42,818 nucleotides of DNA from Campylobacteraceae bacterium (GCA_027038275.1 JALVXC010000084.1:1-42818), one strand, 5' to 3'; shown: positions 17,107 to 27,210, counted from the stretch's first letter. Notes: a model not told the origin generated them from the sequence alone. Made by a program: numbers and translations.

Positions 17107-18027
17107 ATGAAAAAGATAGCTATATCGGTTGGAGATTTAAATGGCATTGGTATACAACTTATTTTAGAGAACCATGAAGAGATTAAAAAATATATTGAAC
17201 CTATCTACTGTATAGATGAGGTTATGCTTCAAGAGGCTTCAAAACTTTTGGGGCTACCTATTCCCTCTGATTTTCAAACAGTTAACAGAGTTGCCAAAAG
17301 ATTTACCATAGAGCCATCAAAAGTTACTAAAGAGGCAGGGGTCTACTCCTTTGCCTCATTTCTAAAAGCTGTAGAACTCTCCAAGCAACAAAAGGTAGAT
17401 GGTATCATGACTCTACCTATTCATAAAAAGGCTTGGGAGATGGCAGGAGTAAGTTTCAAAGGTCATACAGACGCTCTGCGTGAGTTCTTTTTTGCCCCTG
17501 CTATTATGATGCTGGGTTGTCCTAAAATGTATGTTGCACTCTACACCGAGCATATTCCTCTTAGTCACGTAGTAAAAGAGGTTCAAAATGTAGAGAAGCT
17601 CTCTATATTTTTAATCGATTTTTATGAAAATATAAAAGATAAACTAGAAAAAGATGAGACCATAGGACTCTTAGGAGTCAACCCACACGCAGGAGACGAT
17701 GGTGTATTAGGAGATGAAGAGAAGCAGATAGTTAAAGCTAGAGAGATAGCACACAAAACAATAGGAAAAGAGGTCTACACCCTACCCCTTGTACCAGACG
17801 TTGCCTTTACACCAAAAAGTCGTAAACAACACCACTACTTTGTTGCTATGTACCACGACCAAGGGTTAGCACCACTTAAGGCTCTCTACTTTGATGAGGG
17901 AATAAATATCTCTCTTAATCTACCTATTGTTAGAACCTCTGTTGACCATGGGACGGCTTTTGATATTGCTTATAGAGGTGTGAAGTTAAATAATTTGAGT
18001 TATATTAATGCTATTAAGTATTTTTAG
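17107..18027 (+). CDS. pdxA: 4-hydroxythreonine-4-phosphate dehydrogenase PdxA
   Basis: NAD-dependent oxidation of 4-phosphohydroxy-L-threonine in the DXP-dependent pyridoxal phosphate pathway; cytoplasmic homodimer. The metal-binding histidines are present: H149 (TEHIPL), H194 (NPHAGDDG) and H250 (MYHDQGLAPLKAL). GHTDALREFF (119-128) is also typical. At 306 residues it is on the short side for the family, but N- and C-terminal motifs are intact. The AGGAGG Shine-Dalgarno overlaps the end of the SulP gene. pdxJ, often its partner in Campylobacterota, is not next to it here. Confidence 0.95.
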   Translation: MKKIAISVGDLNGIGIQLILENHEEIKKYIEPIYCIDEVMLQEASKLLGLPIPSDFQTVNRVAKRFTIEPSKVTKEAGVYSFASFLKAVELSKQQKVDGIMTLPIHKKAWEMAGVSFKGHTDALREFFFAPAIMMLGCPKMYVALYTEHIPLSHVVKEVQNVEKLSIFLIDFYENIKDKLEKDETIGLLGVNPHAGDDGVLGDEEKQIVKAREIAHKTIGKEVYTLPLVPDVAFTPKSRKQHHYFVAMYHDQGLAPLKALYFDEGINISLNLPIVRTSVDHGTAFDIAYRGVKLNNLSYINAIKYF

Positions 18028-18071
18028 AATAATATTTTAATCTTCATTATACTACGCAAAAGGAAATAAAC

Positions 18072-19607
18072 ATGAAAAGACTCTATTTTTTTATACTACT
18101 ATCTACACTAACACTATTTGCCCAAGAAGATTATGAAAACTATGAACCACAACAGTTCTTTAGTGCCAATGATGTTAATGCATTTTTTAATTCCCAAGCA
18201 GGAGAGCTACTCAAAAAGATTATAGTTAATGGTAAAATCTACTATATGCAACAAGATGGAGACCTATATGATGAGGATGTGGCTACTATTGATGATGAAG
18301 TCTTTGGAGCAAAAGGTGAACGTTACTCTTTTGGAAAGTCTAAACGACTTCTTGCTACTAAAATCTACCCTAAACACCAAAAGGCATTCTACTCAAACTG
18401 TGACTATGTTGTAAAAGAGAAAAAGCTTATACCTCTGCCAAAAACTTGTGGATTTCACTATCGTAAAAACAAAAATCGTTCAGAGAGAATAGAGTGGGAG
18501 CATATTGTTCCTGCTTGGCACTTTGGGCATCAGCTACACTGTTGGCAAAATGGTGGGCGAATGACCTGTCGAAACCAAAATAGTAAGTTTAGACAGATGG
18601 AAGCTGACATGCACAATCTTGTCCCTGCCATAGGAGAGATAAACGGAGACAGAAGTAACTTTAAATACGGCATGATAGAGGGAGAGAAGCGTCTCTATGG
18701 AAAAGTAGATATGGAGATAGATTTTGCAAATAAAAGAGCAGAACCTAGACCTGAAGTACGTGGAGATATTGCAAGAACATACTTCTATATGCGTGACCGT
18801 TATGGAATGCGTATTAGTAAACCTCAAGAGAAGATGTTTATTGCATGGAATAATCTTGACCCCGTTGACAGATGGGAGAAGAAGAAAAATCAGATTGTAA
18901 AAGAGCTTCAGGGCGATGAGAATATGTATATTACTAACTATCATAAAATGAAACAGTTAGGAGATACCAAAGATGAGAGTAAAAACCCTACAGATTTTAA
19001 TGAAGTAAAAGATGAACTCTCTAAAAAGTACTCATTTATCTTTGATAAACTCTCTGCTCCAGTAGCATCAATTTTACTCTTTTTAGCTACAGCTTTTGTG
19101 GTCTATAGACGTAAAAGAGAGAAAAAAACAGAAACAGAGACTAAAACTGAAACTCCAAAAGAGCAGAGTGTAGAGACTAAAGGCTTTATGCTTCTCTCTA
19201 AGCTTGGTGATGTAGCTATTAGTTTTAATGAGAAAGATGAGGTGGTTATTGAAAAAGCAGATAAAAATAACCCTAATCAGATTTGGAGATTTACAAAAGC
19301 CAATAAGAAAAAAGAGTTCTTCTTTATAGAGAGTGTTAGTACTAATAAGGTCATAGAGGTAAAAGATGGAGACTCTAATGATGGTGCAAAGATTGTAATG
19401 GCTAAAAAGAAAAGACACAACAATGACCACCAAGAGTGGAAATTAGAGAGTTCAAAAGATAAAGGTTTTGTCTTTGTAGTTAACCGATGGACACTTAATG
19501 TTCTTGATGTCAAATATAAAAAGACCTCTGATGGCACAAAGCTACAGAGTTTTCACAAAAAGGTACGTGGTACTGAGAACCAAGAGTGGAAGATTGAGAA
19601 GGTGTAG
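18072..19607 (+). CDS. exported endonuclease I fused to a ricin-type beta-trefoil domain
   Basis: A 511-residue protein. A signal peptide (cleavage likely after LFA, residue 17) leads to an endonuclease I/NucM domain (about 80-270) with the core EWEHIVPAWHFG (141-152) and the downstream NGDRSNF segment (191-197), a metal-dependent non-specific DNase/RNase fold. A hydrophobic segment (about 329-345, PVASILLFLATAFVVY) is followed by RRKREKK and a Thr/Glu-rich linker. The last 140 residues (about 370-511) are a ricin-B-like beta-trefoil with repeated QIWRF/QEWKL/QEWKIE motifs. The basic cluster after the membrane helix would put the lectin-like domain in the cytoplasm if the nuclease is periplasmic, an odd topology. 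An AAGGAAA Shine-Dalgarno supports the start. The CitE-like gene follows two bases after the stop. Confidence 0.85.
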   Translation: MKRLYFFILLSTLTLFAQEDYENYEPQQFFSANDVNAFFNSQAGELLKKIIVNGKIYYMQQDGDLYDEDVATIDDEVFGAKGERYSFGKSKRLLATKIYPKHQKAFYSNCDYVVKEKKLIPLPKTCGFHYRKNKNRSERIEWEHIVPAWHFGHQLHCWQNGGRMTCRNQNSKFRQMEADMHNLVPAIGEINGDRSNFKYGMIEGEKRLYGKVDMEIDFANKRAEPRPEVRGDIARTYFYMRDRYGMRISKPQEKMFIAWNNLDPVDRWEKKKNQIVKELQGDENMYITNYHKMKQLGDTKDESKNPTDFNEVKDELSKKYSFIFDKLSAPVASILLFLATAFVVYRRKREKKTETETKTETPKEQSVETKGFMLLSKLGDVAISFNEKDEVVIEKADKNNPNQIWRFTKANKKKEFFFIESVSTNKVIEVKDGDSNDGAKIVMAKKKRHNNDHQEWKLESSKDKGFVFVVNRWTLNVLDVKYKKTSDGTKLQSFHKKVRGTENQEWKIEKV

Positions 19608-19609
19608 TA

Positions 19610-20530
19610 GTGATATTTGATAACCTTGAAGAGATAGAGAAGATAGAGACAAAAGATAGACTAAAACATTTAGGCAACAAAAAAAAGAAGCCATGCAAAA
19701 AGAGGATTTTTCGCTCAAATATGATGCTAAATCCCCTACGGCTAAAGCACTTAAATAGAATAGACAACCTACCTGCTGACATGATTACCCTTAATCTTGA
19801 AGATGCCATTGCCCCTAGTCGCAAAGAGGAGGCTCTGCACAATATTGCTCTTTTTCTCTCTCATTTAGAGTACTCTGACTCATTTATAATTGTACGTACT
19901 AACCCTTTAGATGAGGGAGGCAAAGAGGAGATAGCTTTTTTAAATGATTTTGGATTTGATGCTGTAAGAGTTGCCAAGATTAAGAGAAAGGAGGAGATTT
20001 TAAAAGTTGATAGATTACTTAACAGTGAAAAAGAGATACATGTTTCACTAGAGATAAAAGAGGCATTTAACAACTTAGCCTCATTTGGTGGAGTTGAACG
20101 TTTTACCACTGCCAACCTTGGCATACTTGACCTACTTACCTCTTTAGCTCTTCCTCAGTCACTTGTTACTCATGACAATCCAACCATTCACTACATTCTC
20201 TCTAAATTTTTAGTCGATGCAAAGATAGCAAACCTTAACCCTATATCATTTATGTTTCAAGACTATAAAGATGAAAAGGGCTTTAGAGAGTGGTGTGAGC
20301 TTGAAAAGAAGATGGGCTTTACTACTAAAGCGTGTATGGGACCTCTTCAAGTCAAGATTGCCAATGAGGTGTTTGGAGTCTCAGAGTATGAGTTAAAAAG
20401 AGCAAGAGAGATAAAAGAGGCATTTGAGACCTCATCTAGCAAAGGCAAAAATGGGTTTATACATGAGCATTACGGATTTATAGATGAACCTATATATCGT
20501 GATGCTCTGCTTGTTTTAAAATTAAGTTAA
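19610..20530 (+). CDS. HpcH/HpaI (CitE-like) aldolase/lyase family protein
   Basis: A 306-residue TIM-barrel protein of the HpcH/HpaI/citrate-lyase-beta superfamily, which cleave or form C-C bonds in CoA esters or oxo-acids. Visible marks are LNLEDAIAP (61-69), R96 in IIVRTNP for carboxylate binding, and E148 (HVSLEIKEA) as likely Mg ligand. The start is GTG, two bases after the previous stop. The first 32 residues, lysine-rich (KKKKPCKKR), extend beyond the usual CitE start; an in-frame Met within RSNMML is an alternative. No other citrate lyase subunits are present, so the enzyme is of the stand-alone type and its substrate is unknown. Confidence 0.8.
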   Translation: MIFDNLEEIEKIETKDRLKHLGNKKKKPCKKRIFRSNMMLNPLRLKHLNRIDNLPADMITLNLEDAIAPSRKEEALHNIALFLSHLEYSDSFIIVRTNPLDEGGKEEIAFLNDFGFDAVRVAKIKRKEEILKVDRLLNSEKEIHVSLEIKEAFNNLASFGGVERFTTANLGILDLLTSLALPQSLVTHDNPTIHYILSKFLVDAKIANLNPISFMFQDYKDEKGFREWCELEKKMGFTTKACMGPLQVKIANEVFGVSEYELKRAREIKEAFETSSSKGKNGFIHEHYGFIDEPIYRDALLVLKLS

Positions 20531-20533
20531 TAT

Positions 20534-20539
20534 TATAAT
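20534..20539 (+). promoter_or_regulatory. possible -10 of the aldehyde dehydrogenase gene
   Basis: TATAAT lies 117 bases before the ATG at 20657. If used, it gives a leader of about 110 bases containing GGAGG (20613-20617) weakly paired with CTCC (20628-20631). No -35 is evident. Confidence 0.25.
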
Positions 20540-20656
20540 AAATGTTACAAAAAGTAATCTAAATCTATCAAATATATTTTTTTTAAAGATTAACTAAATT
20601 ATTTTAGAAAACGGAGGAATAATTACACTCCTAATATAAAAATATGGAAATAATCA

Positions 20657-22051
20657 ATGAACAACAGAAATATAAATCAATATTTAGAAAATGCCCAAAA
20701 AGCTACAACAGAGTTAAAAAAATACTCTCAATCTGAAGTTAATAAAATTATCAAAGAAGTTTATCTAGCAGGATTTCAAAATCGTGTTCTATTTGCAAAA
20801 ATGGCAGTTGCTGAAACAAGCATAGGAAAATGGGAAGATAAAGTAACTAAAAATATTTTAGCAACAAAATATATCTATGAAGATATTAAAGAGTTAAAGA
20901 CAGTAGGAGTCATATCTAAAGACAATACTTCAGGTATTATAGAAGTAGCCCAACCTGTTGGACCAATTTTAGCCATTGTTCCCTCTACCAATCCTAGCTC
21001 TACAGTAATGTTTAAGATTTTAATTGCTTTAAAAACAAGAAATCCCATTATTATTAGTTCTCCAGCTCGTGCTAAAGGTGTTTGCAGTTATGTTGCTGAA
21101 CTTTTATATAAAACAGCACTAAAAGCAGGAGCACCTAAAGATTGTATTCAATGGACTAAAGGTTCTACAAGAGAAGAGACTCAAAAACTTATGAGAGATA
21201 GACGCTTAGCTCTTATTTTAGCAACAGGAGGTGAGAGCTTAGTTAATGCAGCATACAGTTCGGGAACACCTGCTTTAGGTGTAGGTCCAGGAAATGTTCC
21301 TGTACTTATTGAAAGCTCCTTTAACACAGAATTAGCCATCAAGAAAATTATGGAGTCAAAAACATTTGATAATGGTACAATATGTGCTAGTGAACAAGCT
21401 ATTATTGTTGAGAAGAGAAATATGCAAAAAGCATTAAAGGCTTTAAAAAAATATGGGGCATATATTGTTCCAAATGAAGAGATAAAAGCCTTAGAAGAGG
21501 TTGTATATGATAAAGAGCGTAAGATGATGTCAAGCAGTATTGTTGGAAAGAGTGCAACTTTTATTGCAAAAAAAGCAAAACTCAATGCTCCTACCAATAC
21601 CTCTTTATTGGTTGTAAAACAGACAAATGTAGGAGAAGAGTATCCTCTATCTTCAGAAATTTTAGCACCAGTCATTGCTATTTATGAAGCTGAAAATTTT
21701 CAACATGCCTTAAACATCTGTTTAGAGCTAAATAACTATGGAGGGAAAGGGCATACTGCTAGTATATTTTCAAATGATGATAGTAAAATCTTGAAGTACT
21801 CTATGGTAATTAATGCTGGTAGAATTATTGTAAATGCTCCATCAGCACAAGGAGCTGTAGGTGGACTATACAATAATCTTAGCCCATCTCTTACTCTTGG
21901 TTGTGGCTCAGGGGGAAGAAACATAACAACCGATAATATTACAGCTAAACATCTACTAAATATTCAACGTATTGCTAAACCTAAAAAAGAATCTAAAATA
22001 GCTAAACAAACATTATCTAAGATAAAAGAACGAATACTTAGTTTTGCATAA
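20657..22051 (+). CDS. acylating aldehyde dehydrogenase (acetaldehyde dehydrogenase, EutE/AdhE-N type)
   Basis: A 464-residue aldehyde dehydrogenase of the CoA-acylating class, converting acetaldehyde, CoA and NAD to acetyl-CoA, or the reverse. Catalytic C243 lies in [12 protein letters not shown]. The cofactor region [15 protein letters not shown] and [12 protein letters not shown] (about 189-218) matches the N-terminal half of AdhE and EutE. It lacks the iron alcohol dehydrogenase half of AdhE. It has no signal peptide and no Eut shell protein genes nearby, so it is a cytoplasmic stand-alone enzyme. A gap of 126 bases and a separate -10 suggest its own promoter. Confidence 0.88.
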   Translation: MNNRNINQYLENAQKATTELKKYSQSEVNKIIKEVYLAGFQNRVLFAKMAVAETSIGKWEDKVTKNILATKYIYEDIKELKTVGVISKDNTSGIIEVAQPVGPILAIVPSTNPSSTVMFKILIALKTRNPIIISSPARAKGVCSYVAELLYKTALKAGAPKDCIQWTKGSTREETQKLMRDRRLALILATGGESLVNAAYSSGTPALGVGPGNVPVLIESSFNTELAIKKIMESKTFDNGTICASEQAIIVEKRNMQKALKALKKYGAYIVPNEEIKALEEVVYDKERKMMSSSIVGKSATFIAKKAKLNAPTNTSLLVVKQTNVGEEYPLSSEILAPVIAIYEAENFQHALNICLELNNYGGKGHTASIFSNDDSKILKYSMVINAGRIIVNAPSAQGAVGGLYNNLSPSLTLGCGSGGRNITTDNITAKHLLNIQRIAKPKKESKIAKQTLSKIKERILSFA

Positions 22052-22065
22052 AACTAAGATGTTCT

Positions 22066-24795
22066 CTATGAACACATAAGCTTATGCTCAATCTCTTTTA
22101 CACCATCTAATAGATGTAGTGTTGCACAGCAGTTGTTACTGCTCTCTTTCTCTACAAATGTTATAGGAATAGCACCACTATCTCGTATAATTTCAACTAC
22201 TAACTCATCTGAGTTAATCTTTCTAAATGGAGCATCATCAAATAGAGCAAAAGAGTATTTTTTCTTATTAAGTTGTTCTAAAAACTCATTTGTATTGCTA
22301 TATGTATCGACACTATAACCCAAATTACTTAAAACAGCTGAGTAGATTTTTCCTGTTAAATCTAACTCTTTATAGAGTATAATATTTGACTTTTTATAAC
22401 TCTTTTCTTTATAATCTAAAGAGAGAGAGTCTCTAAGTTTTTGAATAGGGAAATACTCCTCTATAATAGATATAAGTTCTTTAACATCTATAGGCTTTTT
22501 TAAATATTTATCCATACCAGAGCTTAAATATTTTCTCTTATCACTCTCTATAACATTGGCTGTCAAAGCAACAATAGGAGTATGCTTTTTACCACTCTTT
22601 TTTTCATACTCAAGAATCTTGCTTGAAGCTTCCAATCCATTCATAATAGGCATTTGAATATCCATAAATATCATATCATACTGCTCTTTTTTATAATACT
22701 CAACTGCCTCTTCTCCATTATTTACTACTCTTACTTCAATGTCAAACCCAGTTAAAATACTTTTGATAAGTTTTTGATTAATAATATTATCTTCTGCTAC
22801 CAATACAGTTAAACCTTTAAATACCTTATTGGAGTTAATCGTTTTAACTGTTGCTATCTCTTTATTAAAACTATCATCTTTAACATAACTTACCTCTAAT
22901 GCTTTCATAGTTTTTGAGAAATTAATAGGCTTATAGATAGTTTTTGCAATTTTATCTTTTATACTGCTCTTTAATGTTTTTATTTTAGTATCGGTAAGAA
23001 GAATGACTTTTGCTCTAAACTCCAAAATAGAACGAATCTCTATATTGTTTTTTATGATATTATGCTCAACGAATATAATCTCTTCTAATAGATGCTCTTT
23101 TTTTATAAAAACATCTTCATAGTTATATTTTTTTAAACTAGCTCCTGTAAAGCTAATATAACGTTCAAGATTTTCATCTATGCTATCCTTTTTTTCACCA
23201 ATATAAGCTATTGACAAACTATCTAATTTAGGAATAACTCTTTTAATAGATTTTTCTGATTTCTTTAAAGGTATTACAAAAGAGAATGTTGTTCCAACTC
23301 CCTCTTTACTATCTATAGTTAACTCTCCACCCATAAGTTTCACTAATTTACTTGAAATAGTAAGACCAAGCCCTGTTCCTCCAAACTTTCTACTTGTACT
23401 TACATCTGCTTGAGAAAAGGCATCAAAAATTTTACTCTGTTGCTCTCTACTAATACCTATTCCTGTATCTTTTACAGAAAAATATACACTAACCTCTTCT
23501 TCTGATTCCATCTGCTTTTCTATTACAACTCTAATAGCTCCACCTGCCTTAGTAAACTTTATAGCATTACTAAGTAGATTAACCATAACCTGAGAAATCT
23601 TATTTGAATCTCCAACCAACTCCACAGGAAGCCTTGGGTCAATATATAGCCCCAACTCTATATCTTTTTCATCTGCTTTAGCTACATAAGAGTCAATACT
23701 AGATTCAAACTTCTCCATAACATTAAATGATATATTTTCAAGTTCTACTTTTCCTGCACTAACTTTAGAGAAATCTAAAATATCATTGACTATTGTTAAA
23801 AGGTTATTAGAGCTATCTTCAATAATATTAATAAACTCACGCTGTTCCTCATTTAGCTCTGTCTCCTTTAAGATATTAGTAAAACCAATAATACCATTGA
23901 GTGGTGTACGAATCTCATGTGACATATTTGCTAAAAAATAATCTTTTGCTCTACTTGGTTCTTTAATAGCATTTGCTAAAAACTTATAAATCTCTCTAGT
24001 ATCATTTTTTTTAAGAACCTCTTTTATCTCACTCTTTTGCCTTTCATCTAGGTCTGCTTCTATATCTTTTAAAGTATCTGATAGAAGTCTAGAATTTTTA
24101 TCTAAAATAAAATAGACATAAATCGCAACTAATAGTAGAGTAAATAAAATAGTAAAAGTTACAAATAATCTATAAAATTTTTTCTTTGCAACTTTAAGAT
24201 TCTCATTGATAGTCCCTTTAATATCAGAAAGAATCAACTCTTCCAATGCACCTAATCTACCTATTTTCTTATTAAAACTACTTATCCACTCTTGATTTGA
24301 AATAGTATATTTACCATTGACTAAACCTATAAAAGCTCTCCCTCTTTCTACTTTACATAGTGTTACAAAATATTTTTTTTCTAACATGTTATTAAGTTTA
24401 TTACGCAATAAAATATCTTTTATATTAGAGAAATTTGGAAGAACATCATTTTTAACCAACGCCTCCCAATGTAAAAGCTCCTCATCTGTCATTTTTTTAG
24501 AAGAGGTTAAAATAGCAGAGATAAATTTTTTCTCTTTATTTAAGTTATCTTCCAATTCTAACAAGTTTACAAAAGATGAAATTTTAGAATTATCTTCTAT
24601 GTTGGCTTTAGATATAACTTTTTTAACATACAAAATATTATCATCTTTATCTATTGAATTAATATACTTTGCACTACTATCTAATTTTGTATATTCACTA
24701 TATTTTATAGATAAATTATATACTACAATAAAAATAGAAATAGATAAAATAAAAATAAAAAATAGAGAGATTGTTCTATTGCTAATATTAAACAT
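22066..24795 (-). CDS. hybrid sensor histidine kinase with NIT-like periplasmic domain
   Basis: A 909-residue inner-membrane kinase. TM1 (about 8-28) and TM2 (about 209-231) flank a helical periplasmic domain whose second half, [15 protein letters not shown] and [11 protein letters not shown] (149-176), resembles the NIT nitrate/nitrite-sensing domain. The cytoplasm holds HisKA with H293 ([11 protein letters not shown]), HATPase (N410, DTGIGIS 443-449, GGTGLGL 472-478), a degenerate receiver-like segment (about 525-640), a true receiver (about 662-783, D712 in [10 protein letters not shown]767) and a second degenerate receiver-like region (about 798-905). It is last in a four-gene operon with three exported PilJ-domain proteins and starts 13 bases after the third. 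No DNA-binding response regulator is nearby. Confidence 0.9.
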   Translation of the reverse strand: MFNISNRTISLFFIFILSISIFIVVYNLSIKYSEYTKLDSSAKYINSIDKDDNILYVKKVISKANIEDNSKISSFVNLLELEDNLNKEKKFISAILTSSKKMTDEELLHWEALVKNDVLPNFSNIKDILLRNKLNNMLEKKYFVTLCKVERGRAFIGLVNGKYTISNQEWISSFNKKIGRLGALEELILSDIKGTINENLKVAKKKFYRLFVTFTILFTLLLVAIYVYFILDKNSRLLSDTLKDIEADLDERQKSEIKEVLKKNDTREIYKFLANAIKEPSRAKDYFLANMSHEIRTPLNGIIGFTNILKETELNEEQREFINIIEDSSNNLLTIVNDILDFSKVSAGKVELENISFNVMEKFESSIDSYVAKADEKDIELGLYIDPRLPVELVGDSNKISQVMVNLLSNAIKFTKAGGAIRVVIEKQMESEEEVSVYFSVKDTGIGISREQQSKIFDAFSQADVSTSRKFGGTGLGLTISSKLVKLMGGELTIDSKEGVGTTFSFVIPLKKSEKSIKRVIPKLDSLSIAYIGEKKDSIDENLERYISFTGASLKKYNYEDVFIKKEHLLEEIIFVEHNIIKNNIEIRSILEFRAKVILLTDTKIKTLKSSIKDKIAKTIYKPINFSKTMKALEVSYVKDDSFNKEIATVKTINSNKVFKGLTVLVAEDNIINQKLIKSILTGFDIEVRVVNNGEEAVEYYKKEQYDMIFMDIQMPIMNGLEASSKILEYEKKSGKKHTPIVALTANVIESDKRKYLSSGMDKYLKKPIDVKELISIIEEYFPIQKLRDSLSLDYKEKSYKKSNIILYKELDLTGKIYSAVLSNLGYSVDTYSNTNEFLEQLNKKKYSFALFDDAPFRKINSDELVVEIIRDSGAIPITFVEKESSNNCCATLHLLDGVKEIEHKLMCS

Positions 24796-24808
24796 ATTTA
24801 ACCTCTCT

Positions 24809-25567
24809 CTACTGATTTTTCTTATGATAAAGAGCTATATCTTCAATTATATTCTCTAAATTTTTAGCTGAAGAGTCTAAAAGGTTTGGTAAAAATAGTT
24901 TATCTGATTTATATAGAAACTCTCTATGAGTCTTCCAAATTGTACTCATCTCTCTACTCTCTTGTTTTAATTTGGAAGGATACCTATACATATTAACCTC
25001 TTTTATAATTTTATCAACTCTTAAAATAGCCTTTACCATATGGTCAAAGTTATTACTTTTGTCAAGATTTAACTTTGATGCTAAATAGTACTTTGATACT
25101 CTCTCTATAAGATAATCCATCTCTTTCATCAACATTAACATCTTCTCTTCTTTAGAAAAAGGATAGGTATGCATAGAGGCAATAGAGTTAGCACCCTCTA
25201 AAAAACTTTCACTATAATCTAAGATTAATATACTTCTCTCTTTTGTTATATTTTTCGATAACAACTCTTTTATCTCTTCTATATTATAAGTTAAAAAATC
25301 TAAAATATTTTTACTATCAATATTAGTAGTACTCATAGCAATATCATGTATAAATAGCTCAAGTTTCTCTATATCTTTATTTAACTCCTCTTTTAGCTCT
25401 ATTCTTTTAGGATTTGAATATAGATATAGATAATCTTTAGAGAGCTTTTGCCCCAAATAGCGTATATTTTCTGTTGCCTCTATAATCTTTACATCACTCC
25501 TTGAAGATGCATAGATACCTGTAGTTAAAAGATAAATAGCAACCAATATATATAATATTCTCTTCAT
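24809..25567 (-). CDS. exported PilJ-like sensor protein, degenerate motif
   Basis: A 252-residue protein with a Sec signal peptide (cleavage likely near YASS, residue 20) and no further membrane segment, so periplasmic. Two helical halves align with the two neighbouring PilJ-domain proteins, but the QRMxxQR motif is altered: [13 protein letters not shown] (34-46) and [13 protein letters not shown] (149-161) keep only the flanking pattern. It lies between the other PilJ proteins and the hybrid kinase, with 13-base gaps on both sides and a GGAG Shine-Dalgarno. It is probably a diverged paralogue with a changed ligand, or a structural adaptor to the kinase (inference). Confidence 0.75.
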   Translation of the reverse strand: MKRILYILVAIYLLTTGIYASSRSDVKIIEATENIRYLGQKLSKDYLYLYSNPKRIELKEELNKDIEKLELFIHDIAMSTTNIDSKNILDFLTYNIEEIKELLSKNITKERSILILDYSESFLEGANSIASMHTYPFSKEEKMLMLMKEMDYLIERVSKYYLASKLNLDKSNNFDHMVKAILRVDKIIKEVNMYRYPSKLKQESREMSTIWKTHREFLYKSDKLFLPNLLDSSAKNLENIIEDIALYHKKNQ

Positions 25568-25580
25568 TTAATCTCCATTG

Positions 25581-26372
25581 CTATTTATCTTTTTGGATAT
25601 ATAGTTTAGTTATCTCATCCATCTTTTTGGTAATATTGTCAGTTGTATTAAAAACAATAAGAGGTAAACCACCCTTCTCTATATTATTATAGAACTTATG
25701 AACAATCTTCCAAAGTTTATCTATCTCTTTAAGTTTTTTATCTATTTTTTCCCCATTATCTCTATTAGCCAATAAAACCCTTAAATTTTCAGAAAATTGT
25801 TTTACTGTATCTTTCATACTCTTAACTGTATTTTCATCTTTAATACCAGACTGGTAAGCAATATAATATTTAGCTATTCTTTGAGAAAGCATTCTCTGCT
25901 TTGCTACCTTTTCTAATAGATTAGACCCCTTAATATTGTGTGTCTCTTTTAATGAATCTACTATATATTGATTTCCTTCCAACATAGACTCAGTTAAATC
26001 TAAAATCAAATGAGCATTGTCAAGAGTAAAGTCTTTGTTAGCTATATCTTTTAGCTCACTTGAACTCAATGCAACAAAATCTAAAAGATTTTTTATTTCT
26101 GAATCAGTAATTAGTGTAGTTAATTCATTATGTATTTTTAAAAACTCATTAAGTGACTTTTTTAGTTGCTTATCTGCTTTACTAGTAGCTATTTTCATAC
26201 CCAAATATATATAATCTTTTGCTATACGCTGAGAGAGCATTCTCTGTTCTCCTGCAATATCTATTAATTTAGATACATTTACCGTTGAATCATTTTTACA
26301 AAATAAGAAACTCGATGCTAACAATAAAGATATAAAACCTAAAGTTATTTTTTTTACTATTCTATTTTTCAT
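25581..26372 (-). CDS. exported PilJ-domain protein with duplicated motif
   Basis: A 263-residue protein with an N-terminal signal sequence (hydrophobic 9-24; LFC is a poor lipobox) and otherwise soluble. It contains the PilJ/NarX-type motif twice: QRMLSQR at 43-49 and again at 159-165, each followed by IAK-Y. The exact 116-residue spacing shows an internal duplication of a helical hairpin. This domain (type IV pili methyl-accepting chemotaxis transducer N-terminus) resembles the periplasmic nitrate-binding P-box region of NarX, but here it stands alone with no transmembrane output. AGGAAA Shine-Dalgarno. Operon with two paralogues and the hybrid kinase. Confidence 0.82.
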   Translation of the reverse strand: MKNRIVKKITLGFISLLLASSFLFCKNDSTVNVSKLIDIAGEQRMLSQRIAKDYIYLGMKIATSKADKQLKKSLNEFLKIHNELTTLITDSEIKNLLDFVALSSSELKDIANKDFTLDNAHLILDLTESMLEGNQYIVDSLKETHNIKGSNLLEKVAKQRMLSQRIAKYYIAYQSGIKDENTVKSMKDTVKQFSENLRVLLANRDNGEKIDKKLKEIDKLWKIVHKFYNNIEKGGLPLIVFNTTDNITKKMDEITKLYIQKDK

Positions 26373-26381
26373 TATATTTTC

Positions 26382-27170
26382 CTATTTAGATGCTTCAACA
26401 TAACAGTGTGTTACTCTATTCATATCTTTTAAAATATCGTCAGATTTTTTATAGATTAAAGATGGAATAAAAATAGTATTTGACCTATTCATAACTTCAA
26501 AAAACATAAATGATTTTTCAACACTATCAAGTAGTTTATTAATCTCATCTGTATTAAGTTTAGATTTTTTTAACTCCTCTAATGAACTCTTAAAAAGATG
26601 CATATCATTTTTCATTTTTTTTTTAAATTTATTATCCTCTACACCCCAAACTTTTAACATATAAAGACTTGCCATTCTTTGAGACAACATTCTCTGTCTT
26701 CCTGATATATCAACTATTTTTCCTGACTCTTTCCCTGTCTCTTTAGCAAATAGTCCTGTAATATCATTAGCTACTGAAAGTAATAACTCTAAATTTTCTT
26801 GAAGCTTTACAACTTTACTCTTATTAGGAAGAGATAGAAGAGTTTTTTTAATTGGTAACCATATCTCTTTTGCCTTTTTAACACTTTTCTTTATATTACT
26901 ATTATTCATTGTATAATTATTAAGAGAGTCAAGATGGTCTTCAAATTCAGATATAGTTATATTTAAATCTTTATCTGCATTACCAAAACTATTTTTCATA
27001 CCAATCATGGCATAATCTTTTAACATTCTTTGTGTAAACATTCTCTGTTTACCTGCTATATCCACAGCATCATAAATATTTTTAATATCTATAGCAAAGA
27101 GAGAAGAGGTTAAAATAGAAAATATAACTATAAATTTTATAATTTCTTTGAATTTAAAAGGGAACAACAT
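26382..27170 (-). CDS. exported PilJ-domain protein with duplicated motif
   Basis: A 262-residue protein, first of the sensor operon. The signal peptide ends near SLFA (26). QRMFTQR (42-48) and QRMLSQR (159-165) repeat the PilJ signature at the same positions as in the next gene, so the two are paralogues with the same internal duplication. There is no output domain, so it probably binds a small ligand in the periplasm and passes the state to a membrane partner such as the hybrid kinase downstream (inference). A GGAG Shine-Dalgarno precedes the ATG. The gap to the next gene is nine bases. Confidence 0.82.
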   Translation of the reverse strand: MLFPFKFKEIIKFIVIFSILTSSLFAIDIKNIYDAVDIAGKQRMFTQRMLKDYAMIGMKNSFGNADKDLNITISEFEDHLDSLNNYTMNNSNIKKSVKKAKEIWLPIKKTLLSLPNKSKVVKLQENLELLLSVANDITGLFAKETGKESGKIVDISGRQRMLSQRMASLYMLKVWGVEDNKFKKKMKNDMHLFKSSLEELKKSKLNTDEINKLLDSVEKSFMFFEVMNRSNTIFIPSLIYKKSDDILKDMNRVTHCYVEASK

Positions 27171-27210
27171 CTATACTCCAATATAATATTTTTAATTATT
27201 TTAGTTAAAT

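Noticed and set aside
20613-20631. GGAG/CTCC hairpin as a riboswitch or Shine-Dalgarno sequestering element
   Set aside because: Only four base pairs, and the sequence lies about 40 bases from the actual start codon.
20643-20738. 31-codon ORF at the start of the aldehyde dehydrogenase gene in another frame
   Set aside because: The GGAGG at 20613-20617 is too far away to serve it, and most of it overlaps the dehydrogenase coding sequence.
24317-24859. 180-codon plus-strand ORF opposite the kinase sensor domain
   Set aside because: It overlaps the kinase N-terminus and the adjacent gene boundary on the other strand; Phe/Leu/Ser-rich shadow with no Shine-Dalgarno support.
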